The position numbers and the translations under genes were made by a program. Source: Mycobacterium conspicuum (GTDB taxonomy: Bacteria > Actinomycetota > Actinomycetes > Mycobacteriales > Mycobacteriaceae). From it: 64,000 nt of DNA. Of the stretch, positions 1 through 7,917 are shown one piece after another. Location: contig NZ_AP022613.1 of assembly GCF_010730195.1 (NCBI RefSeq), forward strand, positions 3,782,001-3,846,000, in the 5' to 3' direction. The notes under the pieces were generated by a model. It had not been told where the DNA came from. It did no database searches and worked only from the letters and a program-made list of their open reading frames with translations. Every line of letters begins with the position of its first letter. The stretch's first letter is position 1.

Positions 1-107
1 AGCAGGCCCACGACGAGATCGGGCGGAACATTGATGCTGCTGCGAACCTGAGCGTCGGCCTGCCGGGCTCCAGCTGCGTCAGCAGCGCTGGTCTCGCGGG
101 GCGTCAC
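1..107 (-). CDS. phoH: PhoH-like ATPase, N-terminal fragment (gene runs off the left edge)
   Basis: Reading the minus strand from a GTG at 107 gives a 35-residue N-terminus (VTPRETSAADAAGARQADAQ, then VRSSINVPPDLVVGLL) that matches my memory of the start of mycobacterial PhoH1 (Rv2368c). PhoH proteins are cytoplasmic P-loop ATPases, often linked to RNA metabolism and phosphate starvation. The ATPase motifs lie outside the window, so the call rests on the N-terminus and on position: it follows rsmE on the same strand, near phoH in M. tuberculosis. It is probably the distal gene of the hrcA-dnaJ2-rsmE transcription unit. Confidence 0.8.
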   Translation of the reverse strand, partial: MTPRETSAADAAGARQADAQVRSSINVPPDLVVGL

Positions 108-210
108 GTGTTGTCCGATGCCTGCTTTCTGGGCCGGTGAATGTTGAGCGTCAGTCTACCGCTGGTCAGGATCGCTCCCCAAAGATTCGCGACAGCCGGA
201 TCCGGGCCGG

Positions 211-981
211 TCATTGCCCACAACGTCGATCCCAGCGGGTGGTGAGCGCGCCCAGCGCGCCCAATGCCACGGCGGCCGCGGTCGACGTGCGCAGCACCGT
301 CGGGCCCAGCCGCACCGGCACGGCACCGGCGTCGGTGAGCGCGGTGACCTCCTCCGGTGCGATGCCGCCCTCGGGGCCGACCAGCAAGGTCAGCGATTTC
401 GCTTGTGCCAGAGGAACATCCGTCAGCCGGACGGTCGCCGATTCATGCAAGGCCAACACCGTCACGCCGGCGGCTACCTCGTCGCGGATGCGCTGGGTCA
501 ACACCGCGGTGGACAGCACGCCATCCACGGCCGGGATGTGCGCCCGGCGGGATTGCCGGGCCGCCGAGCGGGCCACCGCACGCCAGCGGCGCAGCCCCTT
601 GTCGACCCGGGCGCCGTCCCAGTTGGCCACGCAGCGGGCCGCCTGCCACGCGACGAACGCGTCCGCGCCCGCCTCGGTGGCCAGCTCGATGGCCAACTCG
701 GAGCGATCGGACTTCGGCAGCGCCTGCACCACCGTCACCGGCGGCCCGGGGAGTGCGACGCTCCAGCGGTCCAGCACCCGGGCGCGCAACCCGTCGCGAC
801 CGGCGTGCTCGACCACACAGTCGGCCAGGCCGCCGGCGCCGTCGCCGAGCACCACTTGCTCGCCGGGGCGGATGCGGCGGACGGTGGCGGCGTGGAATCC
901 TTCGTCGCCGCCCACCACCGCCAGCTCACCGGTGGCGGGCAACGCGTCGACGTAGAACAGCGTCGAAATTCCGGCCGCCAT
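211..981 (-). CDS. rsmE: 16S rRNA (uracil1498-N3)-methyltransferase RsmE
   Basis: A 256-residue SPOUT-class methyltransferase that would methylate U1498 of 16S rRNA using S-adenosylmethionine. The C-terminal trefoil-knot signature is clear: LLVGPEGGIAPEEV near residues 195-210, followed by LGPTVLRTSTAAAVAL, the usual GPEGG and LG-x-x-ILR-x-x-TA motifs. The N-terminus (FYVDALPATGELAVVGGDEGFHAATVRRIRPGE in two overlapping pieces) has the PUA-like RNA-binding pattern of the family. Start is the ATG at 981. It begins 10 bases after the dnaJ2 stop, so the two are almost certainly co-transcribed, as for Rv2372c-Rv2373c. Confidence 0.93.
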   Translation of the reverse strand: MAAGISTLFYVDALPATGELAVVGGDEGFHAATVRRIRPGEQVVLGDGAGGLADCVVEHAGRDGLRARVLDRWSVALPGPPVTVVQALPKSDRSELAIELATEAGADAFVAWQAARCVANWDGARVDKGLRRWRAVARSAARQSRRAHIPAVDGVLSTAVLTQRIRDEVAAGVTVLALHESATVRLTDVPLAQAKSLTLLVGPEGGIAPEEVTALTDAGAVPVRLGPTVLRTSTAAAVALGALGALTTRWDRRCGQ

Positions 982-990
982 GCGCAGGCG

Positions 991-2136
991 TTACCGCCCG
1001 GTGAATGTCTCGCGCAGCCGGCTGAACAATCCACCACCGGCGCTGTGCGTCGAACGGACCTCGGCCACGTCGCGGCTGCGTCGGCTCTTCAGTTCGCGCA
1101 GCAGTTCGGCATCCTGGTGGTCCAATCGGGCGGGAACCACCACCTCGACGTGGACGTGCAGATTGCCTCGCGTGCTCGAACGCAGCTGCGGCATGCCATG
1201 ACCCCGCAGCGTGATGACCGAACCCGGTTGTGTGCCAGGCGGAATGGTGATCTCGCTGATGCCGTCCAGGATGGCGTCCACGGTGAGCGTGGTGCCCAGC
1301 GCCGCGTCGACCATCGGCACCGAAACCGTGCAGTGCAGGTCGTCGCCGTCGCGGACGAAGATGTCGTGGGCCTGCTCGTGCACCTCGACGTAGAGGTCAC
1401 CCGCCGGCCCGCCGCCGGGGCCGACTTCGCCTTGGGCGGCCAACCGGACGCGCATGCCGTCGCCGACGCCGGCGGGGATCTTGACGCTAATCTCCCGACG
1501 GGCCCGCACCCGGCCGTCCCCGACACACTGATAGCACGGGTCGGGGATCACTACCCCGACACCGCGACAGGTGGGACACGGCCGCGACGTCATCATCTGT
1601 CCCAGCAGCGAACGCTGCACGGTCTGCACCTCGCCGCGACCACCGCAGGTGTCGCAGGGAATCGGCGCGGAATCGCCGTTGGTGCCCTTGCCCTGACACC
1701 GGTCACACAGCACCGCGGTGTCGACGGTGACCTGCTTGGTGACGCCGGTCGCGCACTCTTCGAGGTCGAGCCGCATCCGCAGCAGCGAATCCGAGCCCGG
1801 TCGGACCCGTCCGATGGGGCCGCGCGAGGTGCCGCCCGCGCTGAAGCCGCCGCCGAAGAAGGCCTCGAAGACGTCGCCCAACCCGCCGAAACCACCGAAA
1901 CCGCCGGATGCGGCCGCGTTTTCCAGCGGATCACCGCCCAGGTCGACGATGCGGCGCTTCTCCGGATCGCTGAGCACCTCGTAGGCGACGCTGATTTCCT
2001 TGAATTTCGCTTGCGCGGCTTCGTCCGGGTTGACATCGGGATGCAGTTCGCGCGCCAACTTGCGGTAGGCGCGTTTGATGTCCGCGTCGGTCGCGTTTTT
2101 GCTGACCCCGAGCAGCCCGTAGTAATCGCGTGCCAC
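991..2136 (-). CDS. dnaJ2: Co-chaperone DnaJ2
   Basis: A 381-residue type I J-protein that would stimulate the ATPase of DnaK and deliver unfolded clients. The J domain is at residues 1-70 with the catalytic HPD (ELHPDVNP). A Gly/Phe-rich linker follows (GGFGGFGGLGDVFEAFFGGG). The zinc-binding region has all four CxxCxGxG repeats (CDRCQGKG, CDTCGGRG, CPTCRGVG, CYQCVGDG). The C-terminal substrate-binding domains are intact. Start is GTG at 2136, the first codon of the conserved MARDYYGLLGVSKNA. It sits downstream of hrcA on the same strand with a 62-base gap, the arrangement seen in M. tuberculosis. Confidence 0.95.
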   Translation of the reverse strand: MARDYYGLLGVSKNATDADIKRAYRKLARELHPDVNPDEAAQAKFKEISVAYEVLSDPEKRRIVDLGGDPLENAAASGGFGGFGGLGDVFEAFFGGGFSAGGTSRGPIGRVRPGSDSLLRMRLDLEECATGVTKQVTVDTAVLCDRCQGKGTNGDSAPIPCDTCGGRGEVQTVQRSLLGQMMTSRPCPTCRGVGVVIPDPCYQCVGDGRVRARREISVKIPAGVGDGMRVRLAAQGEVGPGGGPAGDLYVEVHEQAHDIFVRDGDDLHCTVSVPMVDAALGTTLTVDAILDGISEITIPPGTQPGSVITLRGHGMPQLRSSTRGNLHVHVEVVVPARLDHQDAELLRELKSRRSRDVAEVRSTHSAGGGLFSRLRETFTGR

Positions 2137-2198
2137 GCTTTACCTTTCTATTGCCGCCCCTCAGGCGGCTGTCCTCAAATTCCGTAGCAGGTGCGCGA

Positions 2199-3230
2199 TC
2201 ATCGGGCACCCAGGACTTCGCCAATATAGAGAGCAACTGCGGCGACGCTGGCGATAGTTCCCGGATAGTCCATCCGAGTGGGTCCCAGCACACCCATCCC
2301 GCCGTACACGGTGTCCAGCGTGCCGTAGGAGGTGGATACCACCGAGGTGCCCGCCATCTGCTCGGACGCCGTCTCGTGACCGATGCGCACGGTCACCTTG
2401 CCGGCCTCCTGCTGAGCCGCCAGCAACCGCAGCACCACCACCTGCTCCTCGAGGGCCTCCAGGACGGAACGCAGCGAACCACCGAAATCCGCCGCGTTGC
2501 GGGTGAGGTTGGCGGTGCCGCCCATGAGCAGCCGTTCTTCGGTGTGCTCCACCAGGGTCTCCAGCAATACCGTGGCGGCGCGGCCGACGGCGTCGCCCAG
2601 GCTGCCGGCGCCGTGTAATTGCTCGGCGAGATCGGCCACCGCGACCGAGGCCGCCGACAGCTTCTTGCCCTCCAGCGCCTGGCCGAGGACCTCACGCAGC
2701 TGGGAGAGCTGATGATCGTCGATGACATCGCCGAGTTCGACGATGCGCTGATCCACCCGGCCGGACTCGGTGATGACCACCATCAGCAGCCGGGCCGGTG
2801 TCAGCGCGATCACCTCTAAGTGGCGAACGGTGGACGTCGACAGGGTCGGGTACTGCACCACCGCCACCTGGCGGGTCAGCTGGGCGAGCAGCCGCACCGC
2901 GCGCCGCAACACGTCGTCCAGGTCGACCCCGGACTCCAAAAAGCCCAGGATCGCGCGCCGTTCGGCCGATGACAGCGGCTTGACGTCTTCGAGCCGGTCG
3001 ACGAACTCGCGATACCCCTTCTCGGTGGGCACCCGCCCGGAGCTGGTGTGCGGCTGGGTGATGTACCCCTCGGCCTCCAGCACCGCCATGTCGTTGCGGA
3101 CGGTGGCGCTGGAAACGCCCAGGTTGTGCCGCTCCACCAGGGTTTTCGAACCGATCGGCTCCTTGGTCGACACGAAGTCGGCGACGATGGCGCGCAGCAC
3201 CTCGAAGCGTCGGTCGTCGGCACTGCCCAT
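2199..3230 (-). CDS. hrcA: Heat-inducible transcription repressor HrcA
   Basis: 343 residues. An N-terminal winged helix (residues 1-80: SSATVRNDMAVLEAEGYITQ, then PHTSSGRVPTEKGYREFVD) would bind the CIRCE operator; the rest is the GAF-like dimerisation region. I chose ATG 3230 over an upstream in-frame start at 3260 because GGAGGTGAAC lies just before it and MGSADxRRFEVLRAIVADFV is the conserved mycobacterial N-terminus. HrcA represses groEL/dnaK-type operons in many actinobacteria. I found no CIRCE-like repeat directly upstream here, so autoregulation through CIRCE is not supported by this window. Confidence 0.95.
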   Translation of the reverse strand: MGSADDRRFEVLRAIVADFVSTKEPIGSKTLVERHNLGVSSATVRNDMAVLEAEGYITQPHTSSGRVPTEKGYREFVDRLEDVKPLSSAERRAILGFLESGVDLDDVLRRAVRLLAQLTRQVAVVQYPTLSTSTVRHLEVIALTPARLLMVVITESGRVDQRIVELGDVIDDHQLSQLREVLGQALEGKKLSAASVAVADLAEQLHGAGSLGDAVGRAATVLLETLVEHTEERLLMGGTANLTRNAADFGGSLRSVLEALEEQVVVLRLLAAQQEAGKVTVRIGHETASEQMAGTSVVSTSYGTLDTVYGGMGVLGPTRMDYPGTIASVAAVALYIGEVLGAR

Positions 3231-3357
3231 CGCCCGTTCACCTCCTCCGATTTCGTTCATTTTATGGTGTCAGACGCCACTGACCGTCGCAGCCGTGCTG
3301 CGGCATTCACCCGACGTTTCAAGCTAGCCTGTCCAGCATGATCCCGAGGATCCGCCG

Positions 3358-3684
3358 ATGATCTTCAAGGGCGTGCGCGAGGGCAAGCCGTACCCCGAGC
3401 ACGGGCTGTCCTACCGGGACTGGTCCCAGATCCCTCCGCAGCAGATCCGGCTCGACGAACTGGTCACCACCACCACGGTGCTCGCCCTGGACCGGCTGCT
3501 CTCGGAGGACTCCACGTTCTACGGCGACCTCTTTCCGCACGCGGTGCGGTGGCGGGGCGTCATCTATCTCGAGGACGGCCTGCACCGGGCCGTGCGCGCC
3601 GCGCTGCGGAATCGCACCGTGTTGCACGCGCGGGTGTTCGACATGGACCTAGACGGACACGCCGGACACGCCGGCCACGCCTAG
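3358..3684 (+). CDS. Conserved hypothetical protein, Rv2375-like
   Basis: 108 residues, almost identical in my memory to Rv2375 of M. tuberculosis (MIFKGVREGKPYPEHGLSYR). Its function is unknown; annotation pipelines sometimes place it near VapB-type antitoxins, but no toxin gene is next to it. The C-terminus ends with a short imperfect repeat (DGHAGHAGHA). It is divergent from hrcA across a 127-base spacer that holds both promoters. GAGGATCCGCCG precedes the ATG and may serve as ribosome-binding site. Confidence 0.85.
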   Translation: MIFKGVREGKPYPEHGLSYRDWSQIPPQQIRLDELVTTTTVLALDRLLSEDSTFYGDLFPHAVRWRGVIYLEDGLHRAVRAALRNRTVLHARVFDMDLDGHAGHAGHA

Positions 3685-3688
3685 AGCC

Positions 3689-3715
3689 GGTCACGTTTCG
3701 GTCCCGCCGCGTGTC
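3689..3715 (+). promoter_or_regulatory. Candidate ECF41-type sigma promoter
   Basis: GGTCACG (3689-3695) and TGTC (3712-3715) are separated by exactly 16 bases. The published ECF41 promoter pattern is TGTCACA-N16-CGTC, so this matches 5 of 7 and 3 of 4 positions with the right spacer. It lies 52 bases before the decarboxylase gene that is translationally linked to an ECF41-like sigma factor, the gene these sigma factors usually target. Seen: the motif. Inferred: recognition by the neighbouring sigma factor. Confidence 0.45.
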
Positions 3716-3766
3716 GAGGTAGTGAGGGTCCTCAAACGGGGGCGAAACAAGCCGAGGAGGTCAGTC

Positions 3767-4357
3767 GTGGCACGACTCACCGGAATCTCCGACCGCGATG
3801 CCGGGCTGGTGGCCAAGATCGCGTTGTTCTTCACCAAGCGTCGGTTCAAGCAGATGACCGGGCGCGAAACCGCCACCATGCTCGAACCGCTGCGGATGTA
3901 CGCGCACATCCCCAGGTTGCTCAGGGCGATCGGCGGACTGGAGCAGGCGGAAACCAAACTGGACATCCTGAGTCCGCGGGTGCGCGCGCTGGCCGAACTC
4001 AAGTCGGCGACGACGGCGCGCTGCGAGTATTGCATCGACCTGGGCTCGCAGATCTCGCGCGCGTCGGGGATCTTGACTGACGCGGAACTGCTCGCCCTGT
4101 CCGACTATCGGAACGCCTCCTGCTTTTCCGATGTCGACAAGCTGATCCTCGAGTACGCCACGGCGATCACCCGCACCCCGGTCGAGGTGAGCGATGAGCT
4201 TTTTGAGGCGCTGCGTGCGCATTTCGACACCGCGCAGCTCGTCGGGCTCACCCACGTCATCACGCTGGGCAACCTTCGTGCCCGGTTCAATCTCGCGCTC
4301 GGCATCGGGTCCTCGGGCTTGTCCGAGGGCATGGTGTGCGCGCTGCCGGAAAGGTGA
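3767..4357 (+). CDS. Carboxymuconolactone decarboxylase / AhpD-like protein
   Basis: 196 residues of the CMD/AhpD fold. A redox-type CxxC is present (ATTARCEYCIDLGSQ, near residues 85-90), but the histidine that follows CxxC in true AhpD (CxxCxxxH) is replaced, so it is probably not a canonical alkylhydroperoxidase. The GTG at 3767 is chosen because GAGGAGG lies 8-9 bases upstream. The stop codon overlaps or abuts the start of the sigma factor gene downstream. CMD proteins are one of the three standard partners of ECF41 sigma factors, so this gene is probably the sigma factor's regulated target. The substrate cannot be predicted. Confidence 0.85.
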   Translation: MARLTGISDRDAGLVAKIALFFTKRRFKQMTGRETATMLEPLRMYAHIPRLLRAIGGLEQAETKLDILSPRVRALAELKSATTARCEYCIDLGSQISRASGILTDAELLALSDYRNASCFSDVDKLILEYATAITRTPVEVSDELFEALRAHFDTAQLVGLTHVITLGNLRARFNLALGIGSSGLSEGMVCALPER

Positions 4358-4359
4358 CC

Positions 4360-5235
4360 GTGGGGGATTCACTGGATACCGCACTGACCGAGCGATTCGA
4401 GGCGGCCCGGCCCCGATTGGGTGCCATCGCCTACCGCATGCTGGGCTCGATCGACGACGCCCAGGACGCGGTCCAGGAGGCATGGCTGCGGCTGAGCGGT
4501 AGCGGCGCGAAGGACATCGAGAACCTCGATGCGTGGCTGACCACCGTGGTGGCCCGGATCTGCCTGAACGTACTGCGCGATCGGCGGGCCGGTGGCCGCG
4601 AGGAGCTGGTCGCGCAGCTGCCCGACCCGATCGTCGAGGCGCAGGGCGAATCCGACCCCGAGCACCGGGCGCTGCTGGCCGACGCGGTGGGCGTGGCGTT
4701 GTTCGTGGTGCTGGACACCCTGCCGCCCGCCGAGCGGTTGGCATTCGTGTTGCACGACGTCTTCAGGGTGCCGTTCGATCACATCGCACCAATCCTGGAC
4801 CGCACTCCCGAGTCGACGCGCAAGCTGGCCAGCCGCGCACGCCGGCGGATCGAACAGGCGGATCCCGTTCCCGACGCCGGCATGGCCGCGCAGCGCGAGG
4901 CCGTCGACGCCTTTTTCGCGGCCGGGCGCGACGGCGATTTCGACAGGCTGGTGTCGGCGCTGGACCCCGGCGTGGTGCTGCGCGGCGACTTCGGTCGCGG
5001 CGTGATCCGGGTCGAAGGCGCGGCCGCCGTGGCCAAGCAGGCCCGCAGCTACGCCGGACCCGAGCGCGAGGTGCGCGCCGCCACCGTCAACGGCGCCGCC
5101 GGCGCCGTCATTCTGGTCGCCGGCCAACCCACCGCGATCATGGGCTTCCTCGTCCGCGCCGGACGGGTCGCCGCGATCGACGTACTGGCCGACCCCCGGC
5201 GCATCGCGCGGATCGACCTGCCGGCGATCGGTTAG
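4360..5235 (+). CDS. ECF41-family RNA polymerase sigma factor with SnoaL-like C-terminal domain
   Basis: About 291 residues. Sigma region 2 is RLGAIAYRMLGSIDDAQDAVQEAWLRL (read in two parts; residues 15-45), and region 4 is DTLPPAERLAFVLHDVFRVPF with a recognition helix (PESTRKLASRARRRIEQ). A roughly 110-residue SnoaL-like extension follows, containing DFGRGV, which resembles the DGGGKV element through which ECF41 extensions tune polymerase binding. No anti-sigma gene is adjacent, as is usual for this group. Start: GTG 4360, or GTG 4354, which overlaps the upstream stop (GTGA) and would suit translational coupling. Confidence 0.9.
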   Translation: MGDSLDTALTERFEAARPRLGAIAYRMLGSIDDAQDAVQEAWLRLSGSGAKDIENLDAWLTTVVARICLNVLRDRRAGGREELVAQLPDPIVEAQGESDPEHRALLADAVGVALFVVLDTLPPAERLAFVLHDVFRVPFDHIAPILDRTPESTRKLASRARRRIEQADPVPDAGMAAQREAVDAFFAAGRDGDFDRLVSALDPGVVLRGDFGRGVIRVEGAAAVAKQARSYAGPEREVRAATVNGAAGAVILVAGQPTAIMGFLVRAGRVAAIDVLADPRRIARIDLPAIG

Positions 5236-5693
5236 CCCGTCGCCGCCTGCAGCAGGGCGAGCGCGGCGTCGTGCTGCAGCACCCAGTTGCCCCCCTGGTT
5301 GACGAAGGCGAGGTGCTTCGTGACCGGCCCGGCGAACCTGGGACCCGAAATGGCGACGTCAGCCTGCGCCGCGTCCGGACCGGCCGGCGCGATGTTGGTC
5401 ACCGCGAACGTCTCGGGAAACTTCCCCTCCCGGTACGCCTTGCGCAGTTCGTGGTCGGCCAGATGACCCTCGTCCGGGGCGATGCCGTTCTGCACCAGAT
5501 TGGTCTTGGTCGTGTACGACACACCCGGATCGGTGGCCTGCGTGCACAAGGTGGACAGCTCGTCAGGCGTCGGCAGCGCTTGCCCCGGCGGCGGTGGCAC
5601 CGGGTCCGCTTGCGCCAGACCGATTGGCAACGCGATTGCTGCGCCGCCAGCGACGGCAAGCGCCGCGGCGGCGCCGATGACGATGGATTTCAC
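5232..5693 (-). CDS. Secreted MTB12/CFP2-family protein (paralogue 2)
   Basis: 153 residues with an N-terminal Sec signal (VIGAAAALAVAGGAAIALP, predicted cut after AQA near residue 29). The mature part follows the low-molecular-weight antigen MTB12 pattern: PTPDELSTLCTQATDP, ADHELRKAYREGKFPETFAV and HLAFVNQGGNWVLQHDAALA, all recognisable in the adjacent CFP2. Unlike CFP2 its mature domain carries a cysteine (LCTQ). Start GTG 5693 follows GAAGGGGGAACC. Its stop overlaps that of the convergent sigma factor gene. M. tuberculosis has one cfp2 at this place, so this is a local duplicate or a lineage-specific paralogue. Function is unknown. Confidence 0.87.
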   Translation of the reverse strand: MKSIVIGAAAALAVAGGAAIALPIGLAQADPVPPPPGQALPTPDELSTLCTQATDPGVSYTTKTNLVQNGIAPDEGHLADHELRKAYREGKFPETFAVTNIAPAGPDAAQADVAISGPRFAGPVTKHLAFVNQGGNWVLQHDAALALLQAATG

Positions 5694-5843
5694 GGTTCCC
5701 CCTTCGATCCGCCAGGCCCGGGATGGGAGGTGACCGACGGTCTTCTCCTGGCGAGACGGTGTCAGTGTTCCCCGTTTACCTGGTGTTTGAGTCTCAGGGC
5801 GGTCACGTTGCCGCAGCTATTTGGAAAGCTTGCCCTGGGGGTG

Positions 5844-6380
5844 TCAGTGCCCGGCGGCCTGCAACAGCTCCATCGCCGAGGCCCGCGACAAGACCCAGCC
5901 GCCCTGGTTGACGAACGTGACGTTCTGGGTGACCGGGCTCGGGATCTTGGGACCCGAAACGGCGACGTCGGCCGTGGCCGAACCCGGAGCCGCGCCCGGT
6001 TGAATGTTCGACACGTTGAACATCAGCGGCAGGTCGCCGTTCTTGGCGGCCTTCTTGAACTCGTGATCGGCAAGGTGCGCCTCCGTCCCGCTGATGCCGC
6101 CCTCAACCAGGTTGCCCTTGTTGGCGAACGGAACGCTGGGATCGGCAAGGTTGTTCAGCAGGCCGGTCAACTGACCCGCGGTCGGAACGTTCACGGCGGG
6201 GGCCGGCGATGGGACGGGATCCTGCGGCAGCGGGGCGCCGACGGCGACCGGCTGCACCCGCACGGTCGGCGCCGCTCCCGACGCGATCGAGGTCACGCTG
6301 GATGTTGCGAAGGCGGCCGCCACCCCGATTGCGGCCACCGCCGCGGCGCTGGTGGCGATGGATTTCATGGTTGTCTGCAT
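5844..6380 (-). CDS. cfp2: Low-molecular-weight secreted antigen CFP2/MTB12
   Basis: 178 residues, closely similar to Rv2376c: LTGLLNNLADPSVPFANKGN, ADHEFKKAAKNGDLPLMFNV and TQNVTFVNQGGWVLSRASAM are conserved blocks. The N-terminal 30 residues form a signal peptide. MTB12 is an abundant culture-filtrate protein and T-cell antigen; its biochemical role is unknown. Start ATG 6380 has AGGGGGAG upstream; ATG 6368 is also possible. The gene marks the point where the M. tuberculosis gene order is replaced by the reorganised siderophore cluster. Confidence 0.93.
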   Translation of the reverse strand: MQTTMKSIATSAAAVAAIGVAAAFATSSVTSIASGAAPTVRVQPVAVGAPLPQDPVPSPAPAVNVPTAGQLTGLLNNLADPSVPFANKGNLVEGGISGTEAHLADHEFKKAAKNGDLPLMFNVSNIQPGAAPGSATADVAVSGPKIPSPVTQNVTFVNQGGWVLSRASAMELLQAAGH

Positions 6381-6552
6381 GGTCAGGTCTCCCCCTTTGT
6401 ATGGCGTGCGGTTTGTGACCGGTACTTCGTGCGCCAGTGCCGTGACGTTACCCAGGGCGCCTGTGCAAGATGACTGAGTAATCTGTGCCGCAGCTGTGTG
6501 GCAGCCAAATTCGCTGACTGGCTTGTCAGCTTTTACAGAGAAAGGATCGCGG

Positions 6553-7917
6553 TTGCGCGGCGTGACATACCCCGATCAAACAAGATTCGCCTTCCGCTCC
6601 GGAGTCACCTGCTTGACCACACCGGCCGGAGCGGTGCTGCTGAATCCTCCGCGCAGCGAGAAGCTGAACCGGTTGACCGCGGGGCAACTAGAGGCGCTCA
6701 AAGTGCTGAACCTAGGACCGGCAACGCTTTCCGAGCTGCCCACCGCAACCGAGGTCGCCCCGCTGATTAGCCAACTAGCGGTCGGGGGCTGGCTGACGGT
6801 AGCGGTGCGTGACGGCGAGCGGGACTGGTATTCCATTGTGCCGTGTGGACAACCACCGCAACGTCCGTCCTCGTCCTCTGCTGTAGTGCTATCGAAATTC
6901 ACTGTGCTGCACCGTGATTCGGAGGGCTTCGTCCTGGAGCATCCGTTGTCGTGGTGTGACGTGCGGATCAACGACGCGCGTCTGCTCCCCTTGCTCGACG
7001 GGTTGGAAAGCGCCGACGTGCCGGACGCCGTCGCGGCGCAGTTCATCGAAGACCTGCGCTGGGCTGGGATGCTCGTTGCGGTGGGTGACGAGGATCAAAG
7101 GTTCGAGTCGCTCAGCTGGAGCCCGCCAGATCTGTGGTTTCACCGCCGCAGCACACTCGGAGAACGCAACGTCACCTGGGAGCATTTCGGCCCGACCAAG
7201 TGGGCCAAGGGTCGGTTCCCCCAACCTCCAGCGCGCACAACGAAACAATTCGGCGAACCGATCGCCCTGTCCGTCCCCGACCTGGCCGACAAGCGGGCCC
7301 ACGACCCCACGCTGACCAGCGTCCTCGAAGACCGAGTGTCCACAAGGACATTCGACGACACACAGCCGATCACCGTCGACCAACTCGCCGAATTGCTGTA
7401 CCGCTCTTCACGGACCCGCGCGACTGTGCCGGTCGGTGAGGGCGAAGAGCTGCTGTCGCGTCCGTACCCGTCCGGTGGCGGCATCTACGAACTTGAGCTC
7501 TACCCCGTGGTGCGCAATGTCGCCGGGCTCGAGGCGGGCATGTACCATTACGACTCGTTCGCGCATGCGCTGCGTCCGGTGGCCGGCCCAGACTCGAACG
7601 CTTCAAAGGCCGTGTCGCAGCTGATGAAACCGGCGGCCGCGACGCTGTCCGGGGGTGCCGAGCCGCAGATCCTGATCGTCATGGCCGCGCGCGCGGGCCG
7701 CATCATGTGGACGTATGAGCAGATCGGTTACGCCGCGATCCTCAAGGACGTCGGCGTCCTGATGCAGACCATCTACCTGGTCGCCACCGCGATGGGCCTG
7801 GGCGCCTGCGCCCAAGGCTTCAGTGACACAGCCGCATTCGTCGCGGCCACCGGAGCCGACGAACTACAGGAGTGCAGCGTCGGCAGCATCATCGTCGGCT
7901 CGCCAGGCCGAGCTTAA
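6553..7917 (+). CDS. SagB-type flavin-dependent oxidase (putative oxazoline/thiazoline dehydrogenase)
   Basis: About 454 residues. The C-terminal 230 residues are a nitroreductase-fold SagB/McbC domain: LEDRVSTRTFDDTQPITVDQ, RPYPSGGGIYELELYPVV and MGLGACAQGFSD match the family's FMN-binding and active-site blocks. The N-terminal half resembles the leader domain of SagB-type dehydrogenases. Enzymes of this family, free-standing or built into NRPSs as Ox domains, oxidise azolines to aromatic azoles. No RiPP cyclodehydratase or precursor is nearby; instead the gene converges on, and shares stop-codon bases with, mbtB, whose Cy domain forms an oxazoline. I infer oxidation to an oxazole. Start: TTG 6553 has GAAAGGA six bases upstream; GTG 6496 or 6562 are alternatives. 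No IdeR box is visible upstream. Confidence 0.82.
   Translation: MRGVTYPDQTRFAFRSGVTCLTTPAGAVLLNPPRSEKLNRLTAGQLEALKVLNLGPATLSELPTATEVAPLISQLAVGGWLTVAVRDGERDWYSIVPCGQPPQRPSSSSAVVLSKFTVLHRDSEGFVLEHPLSWCDVRINDARLLPLLDGLESADVPDAVAAQFIEDLRWAGMLVAVGDEDQRFESLSWSPPDLWFHRRSTLGERNVTWEHFGPTKWAKGRFPQPPARTTKQFGEPIALSVPDLADKRAHDPTLTSVLEDRVSTRTFDDTQPITVDQLAELLYRSSRTRATVPVGEGEELLSRPYPSGGGIYELELYPVVRNVAGLEAGMYHYDSFAHALRPVAGPDSNASKAVSQLMKPAAATLSGGAEPQILIVMAARAGRIMWTYEQIGYAAILKDVGVLMQTIYLVATAMGLGACAQGFSDTAAFVAATGADELQECSVGSIIVGSPGRA

Noticed and set aside
3231..3357. CIRCE operator for HrcA
   Set aside because: No TTAGCACTC-N9-GAGTGCTAA-like dyad is present in the hrcA upstream region.
4533..6473. A 646-codon plus-strand open frame over the sigma factor and MTB12-type genes
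   Set aside because: Arg/Gly/Ala-rich shadow of the sigma factor gene in another frame and of the MTB12 genes in antisense; no family features.
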